Source of the DNA: Bacillota bacterium
GTDB lineage: Bacteria > Bacillota > UBA4882 > UBA8346
DNA length: 64,000 nt
Direction: 5' to 3'
NCBI GenBank assembly: GCA_023402395.1
Contig: JAEYGI010000004.1
Location: 62,001-126,000 of the forward strand
In this document: positions 34,330-43,040 of the stretch, piece by piece
Layout of the letters: each line of letters starts with the position of its first letter
How positions within the stretch are numbered: position 1 is the stretch's first letter
Position numbers and translations under genes: made by a program
Notes under the pieces: generated by a model
The model's input: the letters and a program-made list of their open reading frames with translations, nothing else
What the model was told of the DNA's origin: nothing
Databases searched by the model: none

Positions 34330-35181
34330 TCATCTCGTTTTAGCGTTTAAAAATTTAACTGAAACCCCGATTCGAACACTGAAAGAAAAAACCAGATCAA
34401 TGTAATAGCCTTTCGGCATCGCTTTAAACTTCCATTTCTTTTGGATAGAAGTAACCGCTGCATGGTCTAGACGAAGATCGCCCGATGATTTGGTGATGAT
34501 TGCCAATCCCAAACCGCCGCCGGCATTTACCAGGACCCGCACACTCACGTTACCTTCTTTCCCCTCTTTCATCACTATTGAGGGATAGGTTGGCATGGTG
34601 AGAGCGGTAACCATCTCCTCGCCCGTTCCGAAATCCGGTAGTTCATTATCTCTTGAATTTTCGGAACCGGTTATCTTTTCGATATTCCCACCGGGGAGGT
34701 TTTGATTGCCGGTTTTTCCGGCAGCATGGTCGAAAGCCGTAACCTCTTCTTTTTTCGGAGTCGCGATGACGTCATTGGAAGGCTGATACGGATTGATATT
34801 GGTTTTGGGGACGCTTTTGTCGCCGGACCGTTCCACGGGATTGCCGGAAACTGCATCCCCTCCTTTTTTCGAAGGCGCGGTGGCGTTGTGGAGAGGAGAC
34901 TGGTTCGGATTGGGATTGGTTTTTATTTCGTTTGCGCCTTTCAAGGACTGTCTACTCCCGGGACGATTAAACGCCACGGATTGATTCGAATTTTGGGGTA
35001 ATGAAACCATCTCTTCCGCGGGAGGCTCGGAGGCGACTTCCACTAAACCCACCGGAAATGCTTCCAATCCCGGATTTTTCAAATCCAGAATACCCGGCAA
35101 ATCGATGGTTAATAAAAGAAGATGGAATATTAACGAAACAATGATTGCGATACTGTAATATTTTTGTTCCGTGAGATTCAT
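34330..35181 (-). CDS. TonB-type energy transducer
   Basis: 283 residues from the ATG at 35181. Short cytoplasmic start MNLTEQKYYS, one membrane helix (IAIIVSLIFHLLLLTIDLPG), a long Pro/Asn/Lys-rich periplasmic spacer, and a C-terminal TonB domain (MPTYPSIVMKEGKEGNVSVRV, LGLAIITKSSGDLRLDHAAVTSIQKKWKF). TonB transmits the proton-motive force to outer-membrane receptors, so the organism should have an outer membrane. No exbB/exbD is adjacent. An ATG 29 codons earlier is possible but less likely. Confidence 0.87.
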   Translation of the reverse strand: MNLTEQKYYSIAIIVSLIFHLLLLTIDLPGILDLKNPGLEAFPVGLVEVASEPPAEEMVSLPQNSNQSVAFNRPGSRQSLKGANEIKTNPNPNQSPLHNATAPSKKGGDAVSGNPVERSGDKSVPKTNINPYQPSNDVIATPKKEEVTAFDHAAGKTGNQNLPGGNIEKITGSENSRDNELPDFGTGEEMVTALTMPTYPSIVMKEGKEGNVSVRVLVNAGGGLGLAIITKSSGDLRLDHAAVTSIQKKWKFKAMPKGYYIDLVFSFSVRIGVSVKFLNAKTR

Positions 35182-35423
35182 TTTGCGCTCTTCCCCAAAA
35201 ACGGGCATTTTCAACGATTGGGCTGGATGGGCATTTATTGCCAAGCCAAACATCCAATCCAACAACATTTTACCAGATCGAATTGCAAATCACTACTTAA
35301 TTATCATCGCGGCAATATTTGGCAAACATTTCTTAATGACGCGCTGCGGATAACAAACCGGCATCCCGTCTGGATGCCCGCTCAAAAATACCATGAAAAA
35401 AAAGTCGCCTAAATAAAATTTAA

Positions 35424-35455
35424 CCTCGGCCCGCTTTTTTAAGGGCGGGCCGAGG
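35424..35455 (-). terminator. Terminator of the OmpA-lipoprotein gene
   Basis: CCTCGGCCCGC ... GCGGGCCGAGG, an 11-bp stem 20 bases after the stop, followed on the minus strand by TTAAATTTTATTT. Confidence 0.8.
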
Positions 35456-35474
35456 CGAATCGCAAATGGTAAAT

Positions 35475-36440
35475 TTATTTTATCGTTTCTTTCAACACCT
35501 GTTCCCCGGAAAGCTGGGTGTCCCACATTAATATATCCACCCGCCGGTTATAACTCAGGGAAGCTTCGTCTTGTCCTTTTTTCAACGGGTGATCCTTACC
35601 GAAAGCATATACAATGAAATGATCCTCATCAATCCCTGCCTTGGTCAAATATTTTTTGACCGCATCCGCACGCCGGGCGGATAACTCGATGTTATAATCC
35701 CGGCTGCCGCGTTCGTCGGCATGAGCGCCCAAAATGATGTAGAGTTCGGGATTGGCTTTTAAAAGAGCCAAATTGTCCTCCAACGCCGCATTTTGGTCGG
35801 CCCGGATCTCTGATTTGTCAAAATCAAAGAAGAGTGATTTCAACTGTTGGTTAAGTGAAGCAACCGTGTCCGGCGTTGCAGTCGCCACCGGAGCCGGAGT
35901 TGGGGTTGGCGATGGCTCAGGTGTTGACGCTGCAGCAGTTGAATCCGCCACTTCAGGAGCTGGAGTTGGAGTTTCAACCGGAGCTGGCTCGGAAGTCTTT
36001 CCCCAATTGCTTAATAAAGTAACCATTTCGGTTTGGTTATTGTCCTGGGCAATTTGCAAAGCCGTTTTACCGTTATTATCCACTGCGTTCAGATCGGCGC
36101 CATTTTCTAAAAGGAGCTTAGCCACATCAACATTGCCTTTTTCAGCCGCATACATTAAAGCGGTTTTACCGTCTTTGTCCTTGTCGTTCACGTCCGCGCC
36201 TTTGGCAATTAATAACTGAACAATATCAGTATGGCCTAGGTAGGATGCCAGCATCAGAAGAGATTTTCCGTCATCGGCTTTTACGTTCGGACTTACTCCT
36301 TGGTCAAGCAAACTTTGGACTTTGGCGATATCGCCATTGGCTACGGCAGTACCGATTGCTTTCTCCTTATTAGAACAACCAGTTAAAAAAACCATCATGA
36401 TAACCATCAATACCGCAATCAGCTTAGAATACGATTTCAT
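35475..36440 (-). CDS. Lipoprotein with ankyrin repeats and OmpA peptidoglycan-binding domain
   Basis: 321 residues. Lipobox FLTGCSN at 18-24. Four ankyrin repeats (residues 28-148, e.g. GKTALMYAAEKGNVDVAKLLLENGADLN). A Pro/Thr/Ala linker, then an OmpA/Pal domain (LFFDFDKSEIRADQNAALEDN, ILGAHADERGSRDYNIELSARRADAVKKYL, and the peptidoglycan-contact NRRVDI). A Pal-like protein would anchor an outer membrane to the wall. Ankyrin repeats are an uncommon addition and suggest a protein-binding role. Confidence 0.93.
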   Translation of the reverse strand: MKSYSKLIAVLMVIMMVFLTGCSNKEKAIGTAVANGDIAKVQSLLDQGVSPNVKADDGKSLLMLASYLGHTDIVQLLIAKGADVNDKDKDGKTALMYAAEKGNVDVAKLLLENGADLNAVDNNGKTALQIAQDNNQTEMVTLLSNWGKTSEPAPVETPTPAPEVADSTAAASTPEPSPTPTPAPVATATPDTVASLNQQLKSLFFDFDKSEIRADQNAALEDNLALLKANPELYIILGAHADERGSRDYNIELSARRADAVKKYLTKAGIDEDHFIVYAFGKDHPLKKGQDEASLSYNRRVDILMWDTQLSGEQVLKETIK

Positions 36441-36668
36441 AATTATTCCCCACCTTTTTTAAAATTTGTCACTTCGCTCCGTCGATAAAAATCGAATCCA
36501 GCCGCTCCTTTTCATAATTTTATATCAATTTTTCGTATTTAGTCAATAATTTTAACAGGATTTTACCCTCTTGTTAATAATCTTATTCGGTTGCGATTTG
36601 GCCTAACGACGAAAGAATAAAATTCAAACAAACAACCAATAATTAATAAAAAGGGAAGAGATGAATCA

Positions 36669-37661
36669 ATGCAATTGCTTCTTTTGCTTGTAGGTCTGGC
36701 AATGATCATCAAAAGCGCAGATGTTTTAATCAATTCCGTTTCTAACATCGCGCGCAGATATGGCATATCTTCTTTTATCATCGGCATTACCGTAATTGCT
36801 TTTGGCACCAGCGCCCCCGAACTGGCGGTTGGCATCATTTCCGGGTTGAACCGTACCAATCAACTGACGCTTGGTAACATTATCGGCAGTTCCTTGTCAA
36901 ATATCGCGCTGATTGTAGGACTTGCGGCCGTTATTTTTCCGTTGCGGGTGAAAGATACCGTTGTCCAACGGGAAATGCCCATGCTGCTTATGGTTGAAAT
37001 CATTCTGGGAGCAATGCTTTTTGGTGACGGGCGGCTGTCACGATTCGAGGGGGTTATTCTTTTGGGTGCTTTCGGGTTGTTTCTGGTTTATATCTGGCGG
37101 GACGCCCGAAATTCCGTAAACATTCCAATTAACGCTGAAAGTGATATTAATGCCGGAGATGGTCCCGGATTGCCGCAAGAATCAAATAGGGATCAGAAAA
37201 ATTCCGGGCTTCTTAAATTAAGTTGTTACTCGGTGCTGTCACTTTTAGGGCTTTTTATCGGGGGCAGAATCACCGTGGACAGCAGCACGCAGATTGCTTT
37301 ACGGCTTGAATTAAGTGAAACCTTAATCGGCTTGACTGTAGTGGCGCTTGCCACTACCATGCCCGAACTTATTACAAGTATAATGGCTGTATTGAAAAAA
37401 GAACCGGATATTGTGTTGGGAAATTGTATCGGAAGCAATATTTGCAACATGTTGTTAGTGCTTGGCCTATCTTCGGTTATATCTCCAATTGCCGCGGAGA
37501 AAGGTCTTGGGATTGATGTCGCCGCAATGATTTTGATTACCCTTTTGGTGTGGATGATGCTGATGATTAAAAAAGAGCTACCCCGGCTATCGGGCATTTT
37601 TTTATTAACCAGCTACATTGCTTATCTTTCATTTAAAGTAATTAGTGTTTTGGTTAGCTAA
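36669..37661 (+). CDS. CaCA-family calcium/sodium antiporter
   Basis: 330 residues, ten to eleven helices in two inverted halves, each with the alpha-repeat signature: GTSAPELAVGIISG at about 47 and ATTMPELITSIMAV at about 236, with GNIIGSSLSNIALI and GNCIGSNICNMLLV. It resembles YrbG. It probably exports Ca2+ against Na+ or H+. The last 60 bases and the following 70 are duplicated at 42042-42175. Confidence 0.95.
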   Translation: MQLLLLLVGLAMIIKSADVLINSVSNIARRYGISSFIIGITVIAFGTSAPELAVGIISGLNRTNQLTLGNIIGSSLSNIALIVGLAAVIFPLRVKDTVVQREMPMLLMVEIILGAMLFGDGRLSRFEGVILLGAFGLFLVYIWRDARNSVNIPINAESDINAGDGPGLPQESNRDQKNSGLLKLSCYSVLSLLGLFIGGRITVDSSTQIALRLELSETLIGLTVVALATTMPELITSIMAVLKKEPDIVLGNCIGSNICNMLLVLGLSSVISPIAAEKGLGIDVAAMILITLLVWMMLMIKKELPRLSGIFLLTSYIAYLSFKVISVLVS

Positions 37662-37732
37662 AGGGTACGGTATCCTTTTTTCGCAACCTTTCTTCAGCGC
37701 CCGGCGCCACCAGTGTCTCCATCAAATCAAAA
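37601..37732 (+). repeat. Direct repeat DR1 (3' end of antiporter gene)
   Basis: 132 bp spanning the last 20 codons of the antiporter and about 70 bp beyond. It is about nine-tenths identical to 42042-42175. The two copies bracket the TetR-rph-methyltransferase block. Confidence 0.88.
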
Positions 37733-37865
37733 GTGCCGCTTTTGCGCCAATGAGGCAAAAAACAGATCTGCCGCGAGGGTTCTTAAACAAACATAATGGT
37801 ATTCTTCGAGGCATTATCATTCAAAAATTTGTTTAGTTGATAGCATGGTGATTCGGATTAATCAT

Positions 37866-38543
37866 TCACCAGAGGTGTGGAATAAGACGATACCGCACCT
37901 TTTGAAGGTATTCCTGGTATCCCGGCAACTCTTCCTTCAGGGTTTTCTCTTCGTCGAGTATTCTTAATATAAGAACAGGCACTGTAAAAGCCAGAAACAT
38001 CAGCCCCCAATATGATCCGAGCGCAAGTGGCGTGCCCACGGCCATGACAAGGACTCCTGTATACATAGGATGCCTTACGATAGCATACAGACCTGTCGAT
38101 ATGACTTTTTGGTCTTTAAATGTCTGGATATTGGAAGCCCCATAACTATTTTCTTTAAGCACGACTAAATCGATGAGTAACCCTGTTGCAACCAGCACGT
38201 CTCCTGCTAAAGATACAAACGGAGGCACCAGAGACCAACCAAAGCGATGATCGAGCGCGGAAAAAACCATCAATCCGAGAAACCCGATTGCCACTAAAGA
38301 TATGATAATTTTCTGTGACATGCTTTTTTCCGCTGCCGGCCCGAAGTTCTTGCGCCGCTCAAGCAGTTCCGGGTCTTTAAGGGAAAGGTAAATCCCAATA
38401 ATGTTCGTTGAAGTCACAAATACCATGATAAAAACCCATGCCTGCCAGTAGTTGAGCGTCCAGGCGGGTAGAAACAGCAATATTCCGAGTATGACCACAC
38501 CAAGCAGAAATGTTTTTATGGTTGGAATGATAAGTTGGTTCAT
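37866..38543 (-). CDS. Isoprenylcysteine-methyltransferase-like membrane protein
   Basis: 225 residues with five or six helices. The C-terminal SAM-binding signature is TGLYAIVRHPMYTGVLVMAVGTPLALGSYWGL and EEKTLKEELPGYQEYLQKVRYRLIPHLW, typical of the ICMT/NnrU/PEMT group. Bacterial substrates are mostly unknown. It is the third gene of TetR-rph-ICMT, 27 bases after rph, and so is probably co-induced with it. Confidence 0.88.
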   Translation of the reverse strand: MNQLIIPTIKTFLLGVVILGILLFLPAWTLNYWQAWVFIMVFVTSTNIIGIYLSLKDPELLERRKNFGPAAEKSMSQKIIISLVAIGFLGLMVFSALDHRFGWSLVPPFVSLAGDVLVATGLLIDLVVLKENSYGASNIQTFKDQKVISTGLYAIVRHPMYTGVLVMAVGTPLALGSYWGLMFLAFTVPVLILRILDEEKTLKEELPGYQEYLQKVRYRLIPHLW

Positions 38544-38570
38544 ATTTTTGCTCCTTTGCCAAAAGGGCTT

Positions 38571-41225
38571 TTATGCCCCTTTTACTTTACTCCAGGAAGC
38601 GCCTCCGTTCAATATTTCTACATATCCTTCCACTCCGTTCACCCGGATTCGCTGACCGTCCTTGATCAGCTTCGTGGCGTTTTCCACGCCCACGACCGCC
38701 GGAAGGCCGTATTCCCTGGCAATAACGGCGCCATGGGTCGCCATCCCACCTGCTTCCGTTACCAAGCCTGCGATGGATACAAACAGCGGCGTCCAACTAG
38801 GGTCGGTGAAGGAGGTGACCAAAATGTCGCTTGCCTCGATATTGGCATCCTCCAGCCTGACAACTACCCGCGCCCGACCCTCGATGATGCCCGATGAAAC
38901 AGGTACACCCACCAAAGCTCCTTCGGGAATATTGCCGCTATCGTATTCACCGGAGATAACCTCACCCTCGGACGTCATCACCCGTGGTGGCGTCAGCTTC
39001 GCATCGGCCTCGAATTCCATTTTTCGCTCGGTTATAATACGGTAATCCAGACGGTTTGTTTTAACAGCTTCCCTGAACTCTTCAAAAGACAGATAATAGA
39101 TGTCCTCCTTCTCCTGGATGAGGCCCTTTTGCACGAGCTGGGCGGCCTCCTTCAGCATGGCCCGCTTGATGACCCAGAAATAGCATACCATGAAATACTT
39201 CGGGTATTCCCGGTAGCCGATAAAATTGCGTAAAACGCTGATCGCCTTCTTTGTTTTTTGGGCTTTTCGTTTGCCGCCGGGCAACTCTGCGAGGCGACTT
39301 AGGATATCCTGTGCTTTCTGTTCCGCTTCCCGCTGCCCTTGTTCAAATTTGAGGTGATGGGCACCCGGCTCAAAGTTTCGGATGTTACTAAGAATCATCG
39401 AGATAAGCACGGTTGGCTGTTCGTTCCAACGGGGCTTGGTGATATCGATCTCACCGGAACAACGCATGCCGTACTTTTCAAGGTACCCTTGTATTGATTT
39501 GCCGACAACGTCGCCGCCTTCCAACCCGGCCAGGTCCTCAAAGAAGGTCTCGTCACCGGCATGTCCCAAGTATTCAATCAGCGCCGGATATTGCCGGACG
39601 ACGTCCGCCACGTCCAAAAGTTCAAGGCCCATCTCGGAGGTGACATTGTTGGGCACCGACTGGGAAAGGGGTTCGGCGACATTCTTTTCATCAAGCCATT
39701 TCCACATATTTTTATTGAGCCACTCAGCGGCGTAACCTCCCACAACAAACACTGCGAGTCCGTTGGAAGTAGCCTTCTTTAATTGTTCCGCGCTCTGTAA
39801 AATAACCTCAAACAAATCATCTCTCGATACATTGGCGGTTGTCTGCTCTAATTCCTGAATCAAGGCCTGATTGTGGGCAATCAGTTTTTCAACGATCGCT
39901 GCATCGTTTTTCCAGTAGATTTTGGCAGCCTGAATTATCCAGGATAATACTTCGGTACTTGAGGTCAACATTGACTTTCCCCGGGACAGTGTTTTAATAA
40001 AATCCTTCCGCTTCAACAATTGGTAGAGGGCATTATGCCCCAAAGCATCGGCTTTCCTGAGTTTCTTCAGAAAAAACTTTCCTACCGGCGAGGCAAGTTC
40101 GTGCGATACATCCAGATATAACCTTCCGCCCGCCTCGACTATCCTCGGTCCGCTGAACAGCTTAAATAGCATCTGATAGAAGGTAATGCCCAATGGTTTC
40201 ATGGCTTCGGTCATCATCTGTTGATGGCCGAACGACAGGTACACATGATTTTTCCCATCCGTAACCTCCGGTATGGGGTAAAGGGTGGTAATGGGACGGC
40301 TCTGGACGACATAGACTTGATCTTCATAAAGGCACCATTCGATGTCCTGCGGGCAGCCAAAATGCGCTTCGATCCTTCTGCCCATGCGTTCTAGCTCTAA
40401 AACCCGCTCGTCCGTCAGCGTCTCTTGATTCTGCCGCTCGGGCTCGATCGCGCGTTCCACTGTGCCGCCTTCTTCTATTGCGTGAATGGCCAGTTTCTTG
40501 GTAGAAATCTTCTTATCGATGATCCTTCCATCCCGCACTTGATAGATATCGGCATTGACCAGGCCGGAGACCAGCGCTTCGCCAAGGCCGAAGCTGGCGT
40601 CGATCGACAATACTTTCCGGTTGGAGGTAACAGGGTCCGCCGTAAACATAATCCCCGCCGCCTGCGGGAAAACCATCTGCTGTACGACGACAGACAAATA
40701 AACTTTGCGGTGCTCGAAACCATTCTGGATACGGTAGGTCACGGCACGCTCGGTGAACAGTGACGCCCAGCACTTGCTGATATGCTTAAGAATGGCATCT
40801 TTGCCGATAATGTTTAAATACGTATCCTGCTGGCCCGCAAAGGATGCCGTCGGTAAATCTTCCGCAGTAGCACTGGAGCGCACGGCATAGCCATTTTTTT
40901 CACCAAGCTTTGAGAGATAGCGAGTAATCTCTTCCTCGATATCCCCGGCAATAGGTATCCCTTTAATGAGCTCGCGAATCTTGCCGCTGATTTCAGTAAT
41001 GCCCTGTCTTTCGTCTGCCCTAAGCTGCGATAGCTCATCAAGCAACGCATCAAGCTCCGGTGCTTGTCCAATGATTCTTTTATACGCTTCGGTGGTAACA
41101 CAAAAGCCCTCCGGTACCCGTATCCCCTCAATTCTGGATAGTTCCCCCAGATTGGCGCCCTTGCCACCGGCTACCATAAGCTTTGTTTTATCGATCTCCT
41201 GAAAACCAAGTACATATGGATTCAT
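38571..41225 (-). CDS. rph: Rifamycin phosphotransferase (PEP-synthase-like)
   Basis: 884 residues. ATP-grasp domain 1-320 (MVAGGKGANLGELS, YAVRSSATAEDLPTASFAGQ, GIMFTADPVTSNRK, PQDIEWCLYEDQVYVVQSRPI), rifamycin-binding middle, and a swivelling phospho-His domain with TEAGGMATHGAVIAREYGLP. The whole length follows the Listeria RPH sequence as I recall it (opening NPYVLGFQEI, ITTLYPIPEV, PRVMTSEGEVISGEY). RPH converts ATP, rifampicin and water to AMP, Pi and phospho-rifampicin. Regulated probably by the TetR protein upstream. Confidence 0.92.
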   Translation of the reverse strand: MNPYVLGFQEIDKTKLMVAGGKGANLGELSRIEGIRVPEGFCVTTEAYKRIIGQAPELDALLDELSQLRADERQGITEISGKIRELIKGIPIAGDIEEEITRYLSKLGEKNGYAVRSSATAEDLPTASFAGQQDTYLNIIGKDAILKHISKCWASLFTERAVTYRIQNGFEHRKVYLSVVVQQMVFPQAAGIMFTADPVTSNRKVLSIDASFGLGEALVSGLVNADIYQVRDGRIIDKKISTKKLAIHAIEEGGTVERAIEPERQNQETLTDERVLELERMGRRIEAHFGCPQDIEWCLYEDQVYVVQSRPITTLYPIPEVTDGKNHVYLSFGHQQMMTEAMKPLGITFYQMLFKLFSGPRIVEAGGRLYLDVSHELASPVGKFFLKKLRKADALGHNALYQLLKRKDFIKTLSRGKSMLTSSTEVLSWIIQAAKIYWKNDAAIVEKLIAHNQALIQELEQTTANVSRDDLFEVILQSAEQLKKATSNGLAVFVVGGYAAEWLNKNMWKWLDEKNVAEPLSQSVPNNVTSEMGLELLDVADVVRQYPALIEYLGHAGDETFFEDLAGLEGGDVVGKSIQGYLEKYGMRCSGEIDITKPRWNEQPTVLISMILSNIRNFEPGAHHLKFEQGQREAEQKAQDILSRLAELPGGKRKAQKTKKAISVLRNFIGYREYPKYFMVCYFWVIKRAMLKEAAQLVQKGLIQEKEDIYYLSFEEFREAVKTNRLDYRIITERKMEFEADAKLTPPRVMTSEGEVISGEYDSGNIPEGALVGVPVSSGIIEGRARVVVRLEDANIEASDILVTSFTDPSWTPLFVSIAGLVTEAGGMATHGAVIAREYGLPAVVGVENATKLIKDGQRIRVNGVEGYVEILNGGASWSKVKGA

Positions 41226-41285
41226 ACATATTCACCCCTCAGCTATTTATTGTCCACGCCTTCAGTGATCGTATTCTATCAACCC

Positions 41286-41876
41286 TTAAACACTTGCAAT
41301 TCCTTCCTTGAGAATTTTGATAGCATCGTTGAGTTTCTTTATATACCTTTCCTTGTCTAATCCGTTCCTGTAATATTCATTTAAACCGAACGTAAAAATC
41401 ATATTTATCACCAGTTCGGAATCAACTTCCGGTTTGATGAGACCGCGCTCTTTATCACGCTCAATCATTTTCTTGTACTTTTCGGCGGATGCTACACGGA
41501 GCTTCATAATGAATTCACTGTTATCTATTTCCATCAGCATACCTATCTTGGTGTATTCTGGTTTTACTCTGCCCAATTCAAAGGACTCTTTGGTTCTTTG
41601 GATAATAGTTTCAAAAAAGTCCGCATCCGGATTCAAGTCTTTTGTGTAGGGGGCAATTCTCTGCTTTTCTTGCCTGATTTCTTCGATTATATAAAGATAG
41701 AGGTCCTCTTTATCTTCGAAATACTGATAAAAGCTTCCCCTGGGTATTCCAGCGGCTTTCACAATCTGATTGATGGATGCTTCGCTGAAGCGTCGGGTTG
41801 AAAACTCCTGCACGGCGGCATCAAAAATTCTCCGCTTCTTATCATCACTTAAATTATAGAAAGTGTCTTTCGGCAT
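41286..41876 (-). CDS. TetR-family regulator of the rph operon
   Basis: 196 residues. The N-terminal HTH (KKRRIFDAAVQEFSTRRFSEASINQIVKAAGIPRGSFYQYFEDKEDLYLYI) is canonical and the C-terminal ligand domain is helical. It lies 60 bases upstream of rph on the same strand and has dyad half-sites upstream of its own start (41917-41949). An autoregulated repressor of its own operon is the simplest reading; the inducer may be a rifamycin. Confidence 0.92.
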   Translation of the reverse strand: MPKDTFYNLSDDKKRRIFDAAVQEFSTRRFSEASINQIVKAAGIPRGSFYQYFEDKEDLYLYIIEEIRQEKQRIAPYTKDLNPDADFFETIIQRTKESFELGRVKPEYTKIGMLMEIDNSEFIMKLRVASAEKYKKMIERDKERGLIKPEVDSELVINMIFTFGLNEYYRNGLDKERYIKKLNDAIKILKEGIASV

Positions 41877-41916
41877 GCTATCATCTCCTTATTATATAAT
41901 AGCACGATACACTCCA

Positions 41917-41949
41917 CGTGACAACTATGTCATATGACAGATATGTCAT
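41917..41949. promoter_or_regulatory. Candidate TetR operator
   Basis: A perfect 12-bp palindrome TGTCATATGACA at 41928-41939 is flanked by two further half-sites, GTGACA (41918) and TGTCAT (41944), about 40-70 bp before the tetR start. Confidence 0.6.
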
Positions 41950-42041
41950 TTTTATTTTATACAAAATCAACCAAAAATATTAGGACTGCAGAGGCAGGCT
42001 AGTAAATCCCGTTTGCTTTTCTTCCGCATATCTTTTTTATG

Positions 42042-42175
42042 TTTATTAACCAGCTACATTGCTTATCTTTCATTTAAAGTAATTAATGTTTTGGTTAGCC
42101 AAAGCAGACGGTATCCATTTTTTCGCAGTCTTCCTTCAAGCGCCCGGCGCCACCAGTGTCTTCCTCAAATCAAAA
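42042..42175 (+). repeat. Direct repeat DR2 (relic of antiporter 3' end)
   Basis: 134 bp matching 37601-37732: the last codons of the antiporter (NQLHCLSFI-encoding stretch in DNA terms) and its downstream flank, with no gene body in front. It marks the right end of the rph block and lies just left of dyad array C. Confidence 0.88.
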
Positions 42176-42259
42176 ACGCAAGGAAGGTCCTGGCAAAGCC
42201 TTTTATTGAACTTCCAATAAAGTGGCCCTGTCCATGAAAGCTAATGCCACTGCCGTGAA

Positions 42260-42721
42260 TGGAAACAGCGGGTTTCCATCCGGTGCAACAGCTGTGCTGG
42301 AAGGAGCGGCTCTTCCTCCAACTGGAGCGGCCTCGCACCCATTTGATCCAACCTCAGGATCAACTGATCCAACACCCGGATCAACTGGAGCGCCCCTCGC
42401 TCCAAATGATCCGCCTTCCCGATCAACTGATCCGACAGTTCGATCAGTTGATCCAGCGCTCGGATCACTTGGAGCGACACTTCCTTCAACTGATCCTTCT
42501 CCTGGATCATCTGGAGCGGCCCCGCCTCCATCTGATCCAACACCCGGATCACTTGATCCGGTTCCCGGATCAGTTGGAGCGGCAGGGCGATCATCTGATC
42601 CAACACTTCGATCAACTGATCCGACAGTTCGATCAGTTGATCCGGCTCTCGGATCACTTGGAGCGACACTTCCTTCAACTGATCCTTCTCCTGGGTCAGT
42701 TGAAGCGGCCTCGCGGTTTTT
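42260..42721. repeat. 21-bp dyad array C (22 units)
   Basis: 22 contiguous 21-bp units. Major dyad TGATCC-N7-GGATCA (e.g. 42449, 42491, 42533, 42554, 42638); second type TGGAGCG-N5-CGCTCCA (exact at 42386) and TGGAG..CTCCA (42512); first unit TGGAAA-N7-TTTCCA. Units 42428-42511 recur almost exactly at 42617-42700, a nine-unit (189-bp) higher-order copy. Plus and minus strands both read as DQLI-type heptads in the same register. Four frames stay open for over 140 codons, none with a convincing ribosome site. Confidence 0.88.
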
Positions 42722-42736
42722 GGACAAATAAGGAAA

Positions 42737-42767
42737 AAAATCTCCCAGACCTGCCGGGAGATTTTTT
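42737..42767 (+). terminator. Terminator beyond array C
   Basis: AAATCTCCC-agacctgcc-GGGAGATTTTTT, 15 bp after the array. It suggests that the array is transcribed rightward or that transcription of the ABC-F gene ends here. Confidence 0.8.
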
Positions 42768-43040
42768 AATCAAACATAACGATATTGTCTTCCGGAGTCA
42801 GCTGGGTGAAAAGCTGTTCCACCTTCTGCGGAGCTAACTTGAAACGCAAATTCTATTTTTCCTTATCCTCCAGGAAATTATGGAACAAGATCCGCAGGTA
42901 ATCTCGCCTGCCCTAAGGATTCGCGATACGAAAACGGTTTCGCTGCCGCATCCGTGAAAGATCAGGTAATTCGCACATACCAGAAAACGATAATCAGTCT
43001 GAACATCCATAACCGAAGACAGCGCTGCCTTTTCACTCAG

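Noticed and set aside
42203..42837. Four overlapping long frames through array C as real proteins
   Set aside because: None has a convincing ribosome site, one runs through the terminator at 42737, and all are explained by a repeat length divisible by three. Reported as a DNA array instead; coding remains possible.
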